NCBI GenBank assembly: GCA_949373145.1
Contig: CASICI010000009.1
Coordinates: 1-51,441 of the forward strand
Reading direction: 5' to 3'
Length of the DNA stretch: 51,441 nt
DNA from: an uncultured Phycisphaerales bacterium
GTDB taxonomy: Bacteria; Planctomycetota; Phycisphaerae; Phycisphaerales; SM1A02
Below the pieces are notes generated by a model. That model did no database searches, was not told the origin of the DNA, and saw only the letters and a list, made by a program, of their open reading frames with translations. Below, in pieces: positions 27,314 through 37,500 of the stretch; position 1 is the stretch's first letter; every line of letters starts with the position of its first letter. Made by a program: the position numbers and the translations under genes.

Positions 27314-28037
27314 CTCAAGAAGGTTGCATCGTGGTGATCGGTGGAGGTGGCGGCATCGGCCGTGCCTTGCTCGAAAGGCTCTCACAGGACGGAAGACCCT
27401 GCGTCATCGCCAGTCGTGACGGTCAGAACCACGAAAATCTCGACGTGGACAGCCAGCTCTGCGATGCCAGATCCTTCGATCAGGTGGAGGCCCTGCTCAA
27501 GGGGGCGACGGAACGTCATGGCTCCGTGTCCGGACTGGTGAATCTCGCCGGCTCCATCATCCTCAAACCCGCCCACATGATCAGCGAGACGGAGTGGAGC
27601 GAGACGATCGCGACCAATCTGACCACCGCGTTCGCGACGGTGCGCGCGGCTGGCAAGACGATGCGCAAGGGAGGAAGCGTCGTGCTGGTCTCCACCGTGG
27701 CAGCCGCCACGGGACTTCCCAATCATGAAGCGATTGCCGCGGCCAAGGCCGGGGTTGAAGGCCTCGCCCGAAGCGCGGCCGCGACATATGCGGCCCGCGA
27801 CTTCGATGCAACGTCGTCGCACCGGGACTCGTGGACACCCCTCTGGCGGAACGGATCACCAAATCCGAGAAGACACTCGAACATTCACGCAAGATGCATC
27901 CGCTGGGGAGAATCGGTGAGCCGGACGACGTCGCCGCCGCGATCGAGTTCCTGCTTTCGGAACGCAGCGACTGGATGACCGGTCAGGTGATCGGAGTCGA
28001 CGGCGGACTCGGCAGCACCCGAGCAGGAGCCGTCTGA
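27310..28037 (+). pseudogene. Short-chain dehydrogenase/reductase interrupted by a one-base frameshift
   Basis: Residues 1-165 give an SDR Rossmann fold: VIGGGGGIGRALLERL, NLAGSIILKP, VVLVSTVAAA with Ser128, and NHEAIAAAKAGVEGL, in which the catalytic Lys (K146) is present but the Tyr four residues earlier is Ile142. At 27802-27804 the reading frame is lost; adding one base there restores a typical C-terminus (CNVVAPGLVDTPLAERI ... GRIGEPDDVAAAIEFLL ... GQVIGVDGGLG) that runs to a TGA at 28035-28037. The C-terminal frame is the right one, because the following gene starts at 28037. Either the gene is inactive or the base was lost in sequencing. It heads an operon with two membrane proteins. 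Confidence 0.88.
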
Positions 28038-28456
28038 TGAAGGATGCCCGCCCGTGGATGAGCAAGATTCTCATCGCAGCAGGACTCTACAACCTGATCT
28101 ACGGCGCATGGGTGGTGCTCTTCCCGGCCTCGACCTTCGAGATGCTCGACATGGAGCCGCCTCGATACATGTTCCTCTGGCAATGCATTGGAATGATCGT
28201 CGGGGTGTACGGTGTCGGATACCTCGCCGCCGCGAGAGATCCTCTCCGGCACTGGCCGATCGTTCTCGTCGGTTTCATGGGCAAGATCTTCGGCCCGATC
28301 GGTTTCGTCCAGACCGTCCTGGCGGGTGACATTCCCTGGGCGTTCGGGATCATGATCATCTTCAACGACCTGATCTGGTGGATTCCGTTCGCCGCCATGC
28401 TCGTCGCCGCGTGGAAACACCATCACCGGAGCCCGAGGGCCAGTGAGGATTCATGA
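28037..28456 (+). CDS. Four-helix membrane protein of unknown function
   Basis: A 139-residue protein starting at the ATG overlapping the SDR stop (TGATG). About four hydrophobic helices are visible: ILIAAGLYNLIYGAWVVLF, YMFLWQCIGMIVGVYGVGYLAA, WPIVLVGFMGKIFGPIGFV and FGIMIIFNDLIWWIPFAAML. The C-terminal His/Arg-rich tail is probably cytosolic. I do not recognise a named family, although small SDR-associated membrane proteins of this kind recur in planctomycetes. It overlaps the next gene by 4 nt, so function is likely tied to that protein. Confidence 0.75.
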   Translation: MKDARPWMSKILIAAGLYNLIYGAWVVLFPASTFEMLDMEPPRYMFLWQCIGMIVGVYGVGYLAAARDPLRHWPIVLVGFMGKIFGPIGFVQTVLAGDIPWAFGIMIIFNDLIWWIPFAAMLVAAWKHHHRSPRASEDS

Positions 28457-28887
28457 CCACCCTTGAGACGATCCTCCTGATCGCGCAGCTCGCGTCGACG
28501 CTGCCCCTGATCGGTCTGATCTGGACGATCCAACTGGTGCATTACCCACTGTTCGAGCTGATCGGCGAGGACACCCAAGTCGCGTACCAGAAGGCGCACA
28601 TGTCCCGGATCACGTGGGTCGTCGCCCCCTTGATGCTGGTCGAACTCGTCGCGGCGAGCGGACTCTGGCTGGTCGCTCCCAATGATCCCTGGACGATCGC
28701 GGGCGCGGTGCTGGTCGCCATCATCTGGGTATCGACCGCGCTCATCCAGATTCCCTGCCACAACCGGCTGACCAGCGGGTTCCACCAACCCAGCCATCGA
28801 CGGCTGGTGGACAGCAACTGGATCCGGACGATCGCCTGGACCCTCCGAGGAGCGGTCGCGGTGGTCATGGCGACCCTCTGGTTCTGA
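28453..28887 (+). CDS. Four-helix membrane protein of unknown function
   Basis: A 144-residue protein with four predicted helices: ILLIAQLASTLPLIGLIW, WVVAPLMLVELVAASGLWL, IAGAVLVAIIWVSTALI and TLRGAVAVVMATLWF. Helix 1 ends in QLVHYPLFEL and helix 3 is followed by PCHNRLTSGF; conserved His and Cys positions of this kind hint at a catalytic or metal-binding membrane domain, but I cannot assign it. It is the last gene of the SDR operon. Its stop is 21 nt from the end of the convergent second kinase. Confidence 0.72.
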   Translation: MTTLETILLIAQLASTLPLIGLIWTIQLVHYPLFELIGEDTQVAYQKAHMSRITWVVAPLMLVELVAASGLWLVAPNDPWTIAGAVLVAIIWVSTALIQIPCHNRLTSGFHQPSHRRLVDSNWIRTIAWTLRGAVAVVMATLWF

Positions 28888-28908
28888 TCCGTCCGACCAG
28901 AGTCGCAC

Positions 28909-31254
28909 TCAGGGAACTTTGGGGCGAGGCTGCTGCGAATTCCTGATGCGAGTGGACTCGAGTTCATCCAGCGCCCGCAGATACAGAGTGCCCCCATCAC
29001 CATCGTGAAGCCTGAGTCGCTCAACAATGGTTTCATGAACGGTGACCGCTTCAGGAAAGCGGGATCGATAGGCGAGAATGCTTGCATGCGAACGAAGTGC
29101 ATCGATGGTATCGGGATGCGCCTGCCCGAGAAATTCGGTCATCAGATCGATCACTTCTTCGTGAAGAGCATGAGAGCTGTCGAAATCACCGGCATGTGCG
29201 GTCATGGAAGCGACGTTGTACATGTTGGTCAGGGTGTGATGGTGGTCAGTGCCGAGCACTTCCTTGCGCAAATCGGCTGCCTTGGTCGACAACTGAAGGC
29301 CCTCGGCCTGATCGCCGGAATCAAAAGTCACCTGGCCAAGGTTGTCCAGGGAGAGAAGTGTCGCGGGGTGACGCGCACCAAGCGTCCGAAGGCGAATGGT
29401 GTATACCTCCTCAAACGCGGCTTTCGCCGCCTCCGCATCGCCAGCGGCCTCCATGAATGCGGCGAGGTTGTTTGCGGCAACCAGCGTGTCCGGATGTTCG
29501 GGCCCATTGACCTCTCGAGAAAGACCAAGCGCTTCCTGGTACAGCGGTTCGGCCTCGTCGGGAAGACCCATCTGATCAAGCAGGAAGGCATGGTTGCCGA
29601 TGGCAGTGAGCGTTTCAACATGCGAATCGCCCAGACGCTGGCGGCTCTGCACCAGATTTTCCCTGGAGCGCCGACTGGCTGCCTCAAGATCTCCCAGTCC
29701 ATGCAGAACAGCGACGATCGTATTGACGGCAGCAACCCGGCGCGGACTTGAGGCAGGAAGATGTTCGTCGTAGAGCTCAAGCGCCCGTTCGAGATGGTCC
29801 ATGGCTCGCGCGGGATCCGACAGTGACAGATAGGTGCTGCCGATGATCTCCTGGACTTCGGCCTCCACCAGAGGCATCGATTGGAACTGCTCATCGATGA
29901 CGTCAGCGGCAGTGACAAGAACCTGCCTCATCAATGCATCATCCATTCCTTGCGCGATCGCAGGATCCACTGATGCAAGCATGTGAATCAGAAAATCCTT
30001 CGTGGCGCGAACCCGAGAGGCCTCGAGTGCCGCCTCTTCGGCCCGCTGGTCCGCCAACTTGGCCTGCTCTGCGGCACGGTAGGCGAAGAGGCTGGTGCCG
30101 ATCACGCCGAGCATGAGCGTCGAGATCAGAAGCAGGATCGCGATGGCGGGCCCCTTGTTTCGCGCAAGTGCCTTTCGCAGGCGATAGCGCACCGAGACCG
30201 GGCCGGCCATCAACGGAGCGCCGGAGAGATACCTCCTGACATCTTCGGCAAGCGCCTCGGCGGATCCGTAACGCTCTTCACGTTCCTTGCGCAACGCCTT
30301 GAGCGGAATCCATTCCAATTCCTTTCGCAATGTCTGTTGCAGGTCGACGATCTTGGTCTGTCGCAATTCAGCGATTCGAGAGGTGCGTCCCCCCACCTCG
30401 GTCGTGAGCTTGGTACTCGGTTTGGGCGGGTCCTCCTCGCGGATGATTCGTTGAATCTCCGCATAACCCGCCTTACGAAGCATCTCCGGATCAAAGGGCA
30501 GCTGACCCGAAAGCAGTTCGTAAAGCACGACTCCCAGTGCGTACACGTCGGTTCGCGTGTCGATGTCGCCCGGACTCATCTCCGCCTGCTCCGGAGACAT
30601 GTACTCCGGAGTCCCGATCAATTCACCCTGCGCGGTGAATACCGTCTTCTGGGTCAGCGACTGCGAGGTCGCCTTTGCAATTCCGAAATCGATCACTTTG
30701 GGACAGGGTTCGTCACGACTGTCGATCGTCACCAGGATGTTTCCCGGCTTGATGTCGCGGTGGATGACACCCTTCTGATGCGCGTGCTGAATCGCATCAC
30801 AGACTCCGGCAAAGAGCGTGAGACGCGAACGCGTATCCAACTTGTGCCGGTCGCAGTAGGTCGTGATCGGTTCACCCTTGACGTATTCCATGGCGAAATA
30901 CGGACGACCCTCTGGTGTGGATCCCGCCTCGAAGACCTTCGCAATGCCGGGAAAATCCATCAATGCCAGGGCCTGGCGCTCCGCCTCGAAGCGAGCGATC
31001 ACCGCCTTGGTGTCCATCCCCGGCTTGATGACCTTCAGCGCGACGCGACGGGTGACCGGTTCGGTTTGCTCCGCGAGGTAGACGATCCCGAAACCGCCCT
31101 CACCGAGCATCTGAATGATCTTGAACGAACCGATCGTGTCACCGGCACCCATGGTCAATCCGGGAGGAGCGGACCCGACTCGATCCTCTGCGGGCAGATC
31201 GATCGTGGGATCAGGATCCATCCCTGTTTCATCGGACTCGTCAGACGTGGCCAT
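28909..31254 (-). CDS. Membrane-anchored Ser/Thr protein kinase with C-terminal TPRs
   Basis: A 781-residue protein from the ATG at 31254. Residues 13-21 contain one DPDPTIDLP motif resembling the repeats of the other kinase. The kinase core (about 43-350) has LGEGGFGIVYL, K74 in VALKV, HRDIKPGNILV (D167), DFGIAK (D189) and MSPEQAEMSPGDIDTRTDVYALG, with a long insert EEDPPKPSTKL and RTSRIAELRQTKIVDLQ typical of planctomycete kinases. One transmembrane helix (GPAIAILLLISTLMLGVIG) is followed by about 400 residues of TPR-like pairs (ALELYDEHLP, EALGLSREVNG, KAADLRKEVLG). TACCAT lies 6 nt before the ATG with no Shine-Dalgarno, suggesting a leaderless start. Paralogous to the kinase at 24153. Confidence 0.93.
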   Translation of the reverse strand: MATSDESDETGMDPDPTIDLPAEDRVGSAPPGLTMGAGDTIGSFKIIQMLGEGGFGIVYLAEQTEPVTRRVALKVIKPGMDTKAVIARFEAERQALALMDFPGIAKVFEAGSTPEGRPYFAMEYVKGEPITTYCDRHKLDTRSRLTLFAGVCDAIQHAHQKGVIHRDIKPGNILVTIDSRDEPCPKVIDFGIAKATSQSLTQKTVFTAQGELIGTPEYMSPEQAEMSPGDIDTRTDVYALGVVLYELLSGQLPFDPEMLRKAGYAEIQRIIREEDPPKPSTKLTTEVGGRTSRIAELRQTKIVDLQQTLRKELEWIPLKALRKEREERYGSAEALAEDVRRYLSGAPLMAGPVSVRYRLRKALARNKGPAIAILLLISTLMLGVIGTSLFAYRAAEQAKLADQRAEEAALEASRVRATKDFLIHMLASVDPAIAQGMDDALMRQVLVTAADVIDEQFQSMPLVEAEVQEIIGSTYLSLSDPARAMDHLERALELYDEHLPASSPRRVAAVNTIVAVLHGLGDLEAASRRSRENLVQSRQRLGDSHVETLTAIGNHAFLLDQMGLPDEAEPLYQEALGLSREVNGPEHPDTLVAANNLAAFMEAAGDAEAAKAAFEEVYTIRLRTLGARHPATLLSLDNLGQVTFDSGDQAEGLQLSTKAADLRKEVLGTDHHHTLTNMYNVASMTAHAGDFDSSHALHEEVIDLMTEFLGQAHPDTIDALRSHASILAYRSRFPEAVTVHETIVERLRLHDGDGGTLYLRALDELESTRIRNSQQPRPKVP

Positions 31255-31571
31255 GGTTGAATGGTACCGAGTCCGGATGAGCGTGCACCACGGAATGAAT
31301 GCGTTGAACGGCAAGCGAGGCCCATTTTCCGATCACTCCCGGAAGGGGGCGACGCCAACACACCCGCAGCGGATGGCCGTGCGAGCGTGCAGGTGGCGGT
31401 TCGTCAGGAGGTCGAATTGCCACCTTCATCGATCAGGCTGCTCCTCGGGGAACAGGTGCGTGTGCTGGAGCCGGCAACCGGCGTTCGAACCCGCAATTGG
31501 ATAAGCTAAAGCGCGCAATCACCATGACGTAGGAGACGTCATACGGTCACCGCGTGCAGGAGTCGAGAACG
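31255..31571. other. Divergent control region between the second kinase and acs
   Basis: These 317 bases hold no convincing gene. On the plus strand, an AGGAG ribosome-binding site for acs lies at 31558-31562, and a 19-bp inverted repeat (ATGACGT-aggag-ACGTCAT, 31524-31542) lies just upstream of it. A possible -10 (TAAGCT, 31502-31507) lacks a good -35. The stretch 31280-31500 shows nothing I can name; a T-loop-like GTTCGAACC at about 31483 does not fold as a tRNA. Confidence 0.5.
31524..31542. promoter_or_regulatory. Perfect inverted repeat upstream of acs, candidate operator
   Basis: Arms ATGACGT and ACGTCAT pair perfectly across a 5-nt centre, AGGAG. The site is 30 nt before the acs start, after a possible -10 box. 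A dimeric regulator binding site is the simplest reading; an RNA hairpin is the alternative. Confidence 0.4.
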
Positions 31572-33560
31572 ATGAGCAAAGATGACCTCAACATTCGGTC
31601 CGTCCTCGAGGAAAACAGAGTCTTCGACCCACCTGCAGACTTCAGCTCGCACATTGGTGGCGCGATCATCCCATCGATGAAGGACTACCAGGCGCAGTGG
31701 ACTCGATCCATCGAGGAACCGGAAGCGTACTGGGACGAGGTTGCACGAGAATTCGACTGGTCGACTCCCTACAACAAGGTGCTCGAGTGGGAATGCCCCG
31801 ATGCGAAGTGGTTCGTGGGTGGACGGACCAACATCACCGACAACTGCGTCGACCGGCAGGTTCGAAACGGACACGGCGACGAGGTCGCTGTCATCTGGGA
31901 GGGCGAGCCCGTCGATGACGGTGGACCCGAGGTCATCAAGCTGACCTATGCGGACCTTCAGCGTGAGACCGCGAAGTTCGGCAATGTCCTCAAGTCACTC
32001 GGAGTCACGAGGGGTGACGTGGTCACGATCTACATGGGAATGGTCCCGGAAGTTGCGATTGCAATGCTTGCGTGCGCACGAATAGGTGCCGCGCACTCGG
32101 TGATCTTCGGGGGCTTCAGCGCATCGGCGATCGTCGACCGAGTCAACGACGCCGACTCGAAGGTGATCCTGACCTGCGACGGCTCATGGCGCCGTGGCTC
32201 GGTGGTTCCCTTGAAGGCCAATGTCGACGAAGCCTGCGAATCACTGCCGGACGTCGAGAGCGTGGTGGTGGTGCGCCGCTGTGGCAATGAGATCGAGGTG
32301 CACGAACCGCGCGACAAGGACTGGCATGAACTGGTCGCGGCCGCGAGCGATGACTGCCCCTGTGAACCGATGGATTCCGAAGCACTGCTCTTCCTGCTCT
32401 ACACCTCCGGGTCGACTGGAAAACCGAAGGGAATCGTGCACACCACCGGTGGCTACATGGTCTACACCGCGCACACCGCACGCAACACGTTCAACCTGCG
32501 CCCCAACGAACGACAGGTCTACTGGTGCACCGCGGACGTTGGATGGATCACCGGCCACAGTTACATCATCTACGGCTGTCTGCCCAATCGGGTCCCCACC
32601 CTGATGTACGAGGGTGCGCCGAACTTTCCCGCCGAGGATCGTTTCTGGGACATCTGTGAACGACACGAAGTGACGCAGTTCTACACGGCACCGACCGCGA
32701 TTCGTGCGTTCATGAAATGGGGCGACCAACACGTCAGGAAGCATGACCTGTCGAAGCTCAAGGTCCTCGGCACTGTGGGCGAGCCGATCAATCCCGAAGC
32801 GTGGATGTGGTACCACCGGACCATCGGTGGCGAGCGCTGCCCGATCGTGGACACCTGGTGGCAGACCGAGACCGGTGGACACATGATCACGCCGCATCCC
32901 GCGGCCACCCCCACCGTCCCGGGATCGTGCACCCTGCCGGCGATGGGGATCGATGCCGCGATCGTCGACGAGGCCGGGAACGAACTTCCCAACGGAACGG
33001 GCGGGCTTCTGGTCATCCGAAAACCATGGCCGTCGATGCTACGAGGCATTCATGGAGACCGGGAACGGTACCTCGAGACCTACTGGTCGAGGGTGGATGG
33101 GATGTACACCGCGGGAGACGGCGCGCGCCGTGATGAACGCGGATACTTCTGGATCATGGGTCGAATCGATGACGTGATCAACGTCTCGGGCCACCGTCTC
33201 GGCACGATGGAGGTCGAGAGCGCACTGGTCGCCCATGAGTCCGTGGTCGAAGCCGCGGTCGTGGACATGCCGCACGAGATCAAGGGCTCCGGCATCGCCG
33301 CCTTCGTCACGCTCGGTTCCGGAGTGGCCGAGAACGAGTCGTTCATCAAGGAACTTCGCGAACACGTCGGACGGGAGATCGGTGCGATCGCGAAACCGGA
33401 CATGATCAGATTCACCCACGCTCTGCCCAAGACACGATCGGGAAAGATCATGCGTCGCCTTCTGCGTGACATCGCGGCGGGCCGTGATTCGAATCAGGAC
33501 ACGACCACTCTCGAAGATGCCTCGATCCTGGACAAGCTCCGTGGCTCCGAGGACTCGTGA
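31572..33560 (+). CDS. acs: Acetyl-CoA synthetase (AMP-forming)
   Basis: A 662-residue enzyme that makes acetyl-CoA from acetate, ATP and CoA through acetyl-AMP. All core motifs are present: N-terminal DYQAQWTRSIEEPEAYWDEV, A3 YTSGSTGKPKGIVHTTGGY, A5 DTWWQTETGG, the hinge GRIDDVINVSGHRLGT and the C-terminal KTRSGKIMRRLLRDIA with the catalytic Lys that is controlled by acetylation in known Acs enzymes. ATG at 31572 has AGGAG 9 nt upstream; an in-frame GTG at 31554 is a weaker alternative. Length matches Acs (about 650). Confidence 0.97.
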   Translation: MSKDDLNIRSVLEENRVFDPPADFSSHIGGAIIPSMKDYQAQWTRSIEEPEAYWDEVAREFDWSTPYNKVLEWECPDAKWFVGGRTNITDNCVDRQVRNGHGDEVAVIWEGEPVDDGGPEVIKLTYADLQRETAKFGNVLKSLGVTRGDVVTIYMGMVPEVAIAMLACARIGAAHSVIFGGFSASAIVDRVNDADSKVILTCDGSWRRGSVVPLKANVDEACESLPDVESVVVVRRCGNEIEVHEPRDKDWHELVAAASDDCPCEPMDSEALLFLLYTSGSTGKPKGIVHTTGGYMVYTAHTARNTFNLRPNERQVYWCTADVGWITGHSYIIYGCLPNRVPTLMYEGAPNFPAEDRFWDICERHEVTQFYTAPTAIRAFMKWGDQHVRKHDLSKLKVLGTVGEPINPEAWMWYHRTIGGERCPIVDTWWQTETGGHMITPHPAATPTVPGSCTLPAMGIDAAIVDEAGNELPNGTGGLLVIRKPWPSMLRGIHGDRERYLETYWSRVDGMYTAGDGARRDERGYFWIMGRIDDVINVSGHRLGTMEVESALVAHESVVEAAVVDMPHEIKGSGIAAFVTLGSGVAENESFIKELREHVGREIGAIAKPDMIRFTHALPKTRSGKIMRRLLRDIAAGRDSNQDTTTLEDASILDKLRGSEDS

Positions 33561-33587
33561 TTCAAAGCGGGGACTTTTCGGTAGGAC

Positions 33588-33977
33588 TCATCTGTTGCGC
33601 ATGAAATCGGCCACATGGGCGAATCGCGCATCGAGAAAGGTCCTGACCTCGGAATCGAGTTCGCATTCATCCATCGCGGCCGCCATGCATGAGAGCCACT
33701 GATCTCGCTCGTTCTCGCCGATGGAAAATGGAGCATGTCGCATCCTGAGTCTCGGGTGACCATGCTTCTCCACGTAGTGCTGCGGCCCTCCCAACCAACC
33801 ACAGAGAAAGAGAAAGAACTTCTCCCGACTTTCGGTGAGATCGGCCGGGTGGAGGTCACGAAGAATCCGATAGGCCTCGTCACGATCCATGTGGTCGTAG
33901 AAGAGATCCGCGAGTCGACGGACGGGCTCCTCGCCCCCCATGACGACGAAGGGCGTGCGCTCTGGATCGAAGGTCAT
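33588..33977 (-). CDS. Group II truncated haemoglobin
   Basis: A 129-residue globin with the group II (GlbO) hallmark HGHPRLRMRHAPFSIG, the proximal haem His region, then RDQWLSCMAAAMDE carrying the Trp at G8. Helix A-B segment GGEEPVRRLADLFYDHM and E-helix LTESREKFFLFLCGWLGGP also match. Such proteins bind oxygen, nitric oxide or peroxide and are often linked to oxidative or nitrosative defence. The ATG overlaps the stop of the upstream YdcZ-type membrane gene by 4 nt. It converges with acs across a 27-nt gap. Confidence 0.93.
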   Translation of the reverse strand: MTFDPERTPFVVMGGEEPVRRLADLFYDHMDRDEAYRILRDLHPADLTESREKFFLFLCGWLGGPQHYVEKHGHPRLRMRHAPFSIGENERDQWLSCMAAAMDECELDSEVRTFLDARFAHVADFMRNR

Positions 33978-34468
33978 GATTCCACCACGCCCTCGGATGT
34001 TTCCGGTTCGGATGATGCCGATTCATTGGAGAGCGTCGCCAGAACGACGCCGGCGACGATCAGACCGAAGGCGGCGATTCGCAGAAGTGAAGGCGCACGG
34101 ACGGTGTACCCGACGAGACCGAACGTGTCGGCGGTCAACGAACCGAACACCTGGCCGGCCACGAAGAAGCACACGAGCAGGCCTGCGCCGAGCACGGGAG
34201 CGGCGCTCAGCTGAACGACGACGATCCCGGCACCGATCGCACCTGCGAGGTAGGCCCACCATGGCGCACCTCGAAAGGCGGCCAGGGAAGGGAAGCCACG
34301 CCAGAGCACGAACAACACCAGCATCAGCAGACAGACGTTGACGAAACCGTTCATGAATCCAGCCTGGAATCGATCGCCGAGCTGCGCACCCATGCGTGCG
34401 TTCATGCCGGCCTGAAAGGGCTGCAGGGCACCGAAGAGAAACACCAGGAACATGAGAATGAATTTCAT
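33974..34468 (-). CDS. YdcZ/DUF606-type membrane transporter-like protein
   Basis: A 164-residue protein with about five hydrophobic helices: ILMFLVFLFGALQPFQAGMN, NGFVNVCLLMLVLFVLW, WWAYLAGAIGAGIVVVQL, GAGLLVCFFVAGQVFGSL and IAAFGLIVAGVVLATLS. The pattern QPFQAGMNARMG and AGQVFGSLTADTFGLVGY is characteristic of the DUF606 branch of the drug/metabolite transporter superfamily. The short length (half of a full DMT) implies a dimer. TAGGCT lies 6 nt before the ATG without a Shine-Dalgarno, a probable leaderless start. It is coupled to the truncated haemoglobin gene; the substrate is unknown. Confidence 0.85.
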   Translation of the reverse strand: MKFILMFLVFLFGALQPFQAGMNARMGAQLGDRFQAGFMNGFVNVCLLMLVLFVLWRGFPSLAAFRGAPWWAYLAGAIGAGIVVVQLSAAPVLGAGLLVCFFVAGQVFGSLTADTFGLVGYTVRAPSLLRIAAFGLIVAGVVLATLSNESASSEPETSEGVVES

Positions 34469-34503
34469 GATCAGAGCCTACCTGATCGAAGCGAACCGTT
34501 CGA

Positions 34504-37500
34504 TCAGACGGAGAAATATCTGGCTTCGGGATGATGGACCACCAGAGCACTCGTGGATTGCTCGGGGTCGATCTGCCAGTTCTCGGTGAGTCGACAGCCG
34601 ATGCGGGCGGGGTCGAGCAATCTGAAGAGCTTCTCCTGATCGCTCATCTCGGGGCAGGCCGGATACCCGAAGGAATACCGACTGCCGCGGTATTTCTGGG
34701 CGAAGAGCTCACGGGTCCGGGGCGAGTCGTCGCCACCGATTCCGAGTTCGGCTCGCATGCGCTTGTGCCAGAGTTCCGCGAGTCCTTCAGCGCATTCGAC
34801 GCCGAATCCGTGCAGAAAGAGGTATTCCTGATATTCGTCGTCCTCGAAGAGTCGACGGGCCATCTCACTCAGTCGAGAGCCCATGGTCACGCAATGAAAA
34901 CCGATGACGTCGCGAAGACCGGAGTCGACCGATTTGAAGAAGTCGCTGATGCACAGACGATTCTTCTTCTGCTGTCTGGGAAAGGTGAACCGTTCGGCGA
35001 CTGAATCAGGCGACTCCGGATCGTAGACGAGCAGATCCTCGCCATCGGACTGACATTCGAACCATCCATAGACCACCGCGGGGCGAACGATGTCGGTTCC
35101 GGAGAGATCGCTCGTCAATCGTCGGACGATCGGACGGATCTTCTCCTCGACCTGCAGGTCGTACTCTTCCTGGGACATCGCCCCCTTCTTGAACCCCCAC
35201 TGCCCACGAAAGAGCGCGGCTTCGTTGATGTAGGGCACGATCTGATCAAGTCCTACGGACTCCACCAGACGGGTGCCGAGAAAAGGCGCCTCGGGCACAT
35301 CGACCTGTTCGAGCGCGGCTCGCTCGAGCACCGCGACAGGTGCGGCCTCATCGGCCTGGACGGTGCGACTTCGTTCCCGTGAGCGTGAGACCTGACGTTC
35401 GACCGCCTGGCGCTTTTCAAGTCGCTCGTCGATCTCCTGATCAAGCGCCTCGGAATCACCGTGCAGCAGCTGATTGCAGACCCGAAGACCCTCGAACGCA
35501 TCCTTTCCGTAGAACAATCTCCCCTCGTAGAGGGAACGAAGATGGCTCTCGCAGTAGTACCGACTGAGCGCGGCACCACCGAGAATCACGACCGGTTGTT
35601 CCTCGAGCGCGTTCAACTCCTCGAGATTGTCCCCCATCACCATGACGCTCTTCACGAGAAGTCCGGACATGCCGATCACGTCGGCCCCGGTGTCACGCCA
35701 GGCCTTGATGATCTCGGAGATCGGCTGCTTGATGCCGATGTTGTGCACCGTCCACCCGTTGTTGGTCAGGATGATGTCGACCAGATTCTTGCCGATGTCG
35801 TGCACGTCACCCTTGACGGTGGCAAGCACGATGGTCCCCTGGGTCTCCCCTTCCATGCGATCCATGTGCGGCTCGAGATGACCGACTGCACGTTTCATCA
35901 CTTCGGCGGACTGCAGCACGAAAGGAAGCTGCATCCGTCCGCTTCCGAAGAGTTCTCCCACGGTCTTCATGCCGTCGAGCAGATGCTCGTTGATGATCTC
36001 GAGAGGCGGAATGGTCTTCATCGCCTCATCGAGACGATCACCGAGTCCTTCCTTCTCTCCATCGATGACGTGCCATCGAAGCCATTCGGGGAGCGTTCTC
36101 TCCACCACCTCCTCGGCGACCACCATTTCGGCCGCCTCCCTGAAGAGTTCGATGAAGACGGAAAGCGGATCATGCTCTTCCGAGCGACGATCGTAGATCA
36201 GATCGAGCGCGGCTTGGACCTGCTCCTCGGGTATTCGAGCGAGCGGAACGATTCCTCCGGCGTGAACGATGGCGCTGGTGAGACCCGCTTTCATCAGTTC
36301 ATCGAGGAAGACCGAGTTCAGAACCTTTCTCGCCGCCGCCTTCAGGCCGAAGGAGCAGTTCGAAAGTCCGCAGGTGATCTGGCATTCGGGCATGGAGCGC
36401 GAGATTTCGCGAACGGCATCGACGAGTTCGAGGCCACTCCGCCGGTCACTGTCCATTCCGGTCGAGATCGGAAGCACCAGAGGGTCGAACATCACGTCCG
36501 CCGGAGCCATGCCATGCACCTCGACGGCACGCTTCAAACCACGACGTGCGATCTCGACCTTGCGTTCGCAGGTTCGAGCCATGGCGGAGTGCTCGTCTTC
36601 GTCGATCGAACCGATGACGATGCCGGCTCCGTATCGACTCGCCATTCCGCAGATGAGATCGAACTTCTCGTCGCCATCCTCGAAGTTGGCACTGTTGACC
36701 ACACACTTTCCCGGTGCGCGCTTGAGTCCCGCCTCGAGGGTCTTCCATTGCGTGGAATCGAGCATCAGCGGCGCGTCGACGCTGCCGACGACGCGACCCA
36801 CGATCTGTTCCATGTCCGCGACATTGTCACGGCCGGCATAATCGACGTTGATGTCGAGGACGTTGGCTCCGCGGCGGCACTGGTCACGCGCAAGCGAGAC
36901 GATGGCGTCCCAGTCCTCGGATTCGAGCAACTGGCGGAACTTCTTGCTGCCGGAGGCGTTCATCCGCTCACCGACGATGAGAAAGGAGTTCTCCTGGCGG
37001 TAGTCGACGTGGCCGTATCCGCTCGAACAGCCGGGAACGGGAGCGAGCTGCCGTGGTTCGAGTGCCACGTCCTCGGATTCGATCTCGTCGATGATCGCTC
37101 GAAGGGCGGCGATGTGCTCGGTCGTGGTGCCGCAGCATCCACCAAGAATCGTGACTCCTGAGTCACGAAGGTATTTGCGCAGGGCCTCCGCCATCGGCTC
37201 CGGCCCCAGGGGGAAGCTCGGCTTGCCCTCGTGGAGAACAGGAAGGCCTGCATTTGGGACCACCGAAATGTGTCGATCCCAATTGCGAGAAAGGTGATCG
37301 ATGTGGTCGGCCATCTCGACCGGACCGGTGGCGCAGTTCAGTCCCAGTGAAAGAATTGGGAAGGGACGCAGTGCCGTCACGGCGGCCGCGATCTCCGCGC
37401 CCAGCAGCATGGTGCCGGTCGTTTCGATCGTGATACTCACCATGATCGGAATGTCTTCCACCGTGCGACCGGACTCCTCGAGGGCGAGAAGACAGGCGTT

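Noticed and set aside
31478-31500. tRNA-like T-loop (GTTCGAACC) upstream of acs
   Set aside because: The bases on either side do not pair as a T-stem, and no acceptor stem or anticodon arm is found around it.
35461-37161. Long open frame (566 codons) opposite metH, and similar antisense frames opposite the two kinases (25353-26651 and 29983-31260) and the phosphohexomutase (6530-7753)
   Set aside because: These run antisense to genes with clear protein families. GC-rich codon usage leaves the opposite strand open, and the translations show no domain or start signal.
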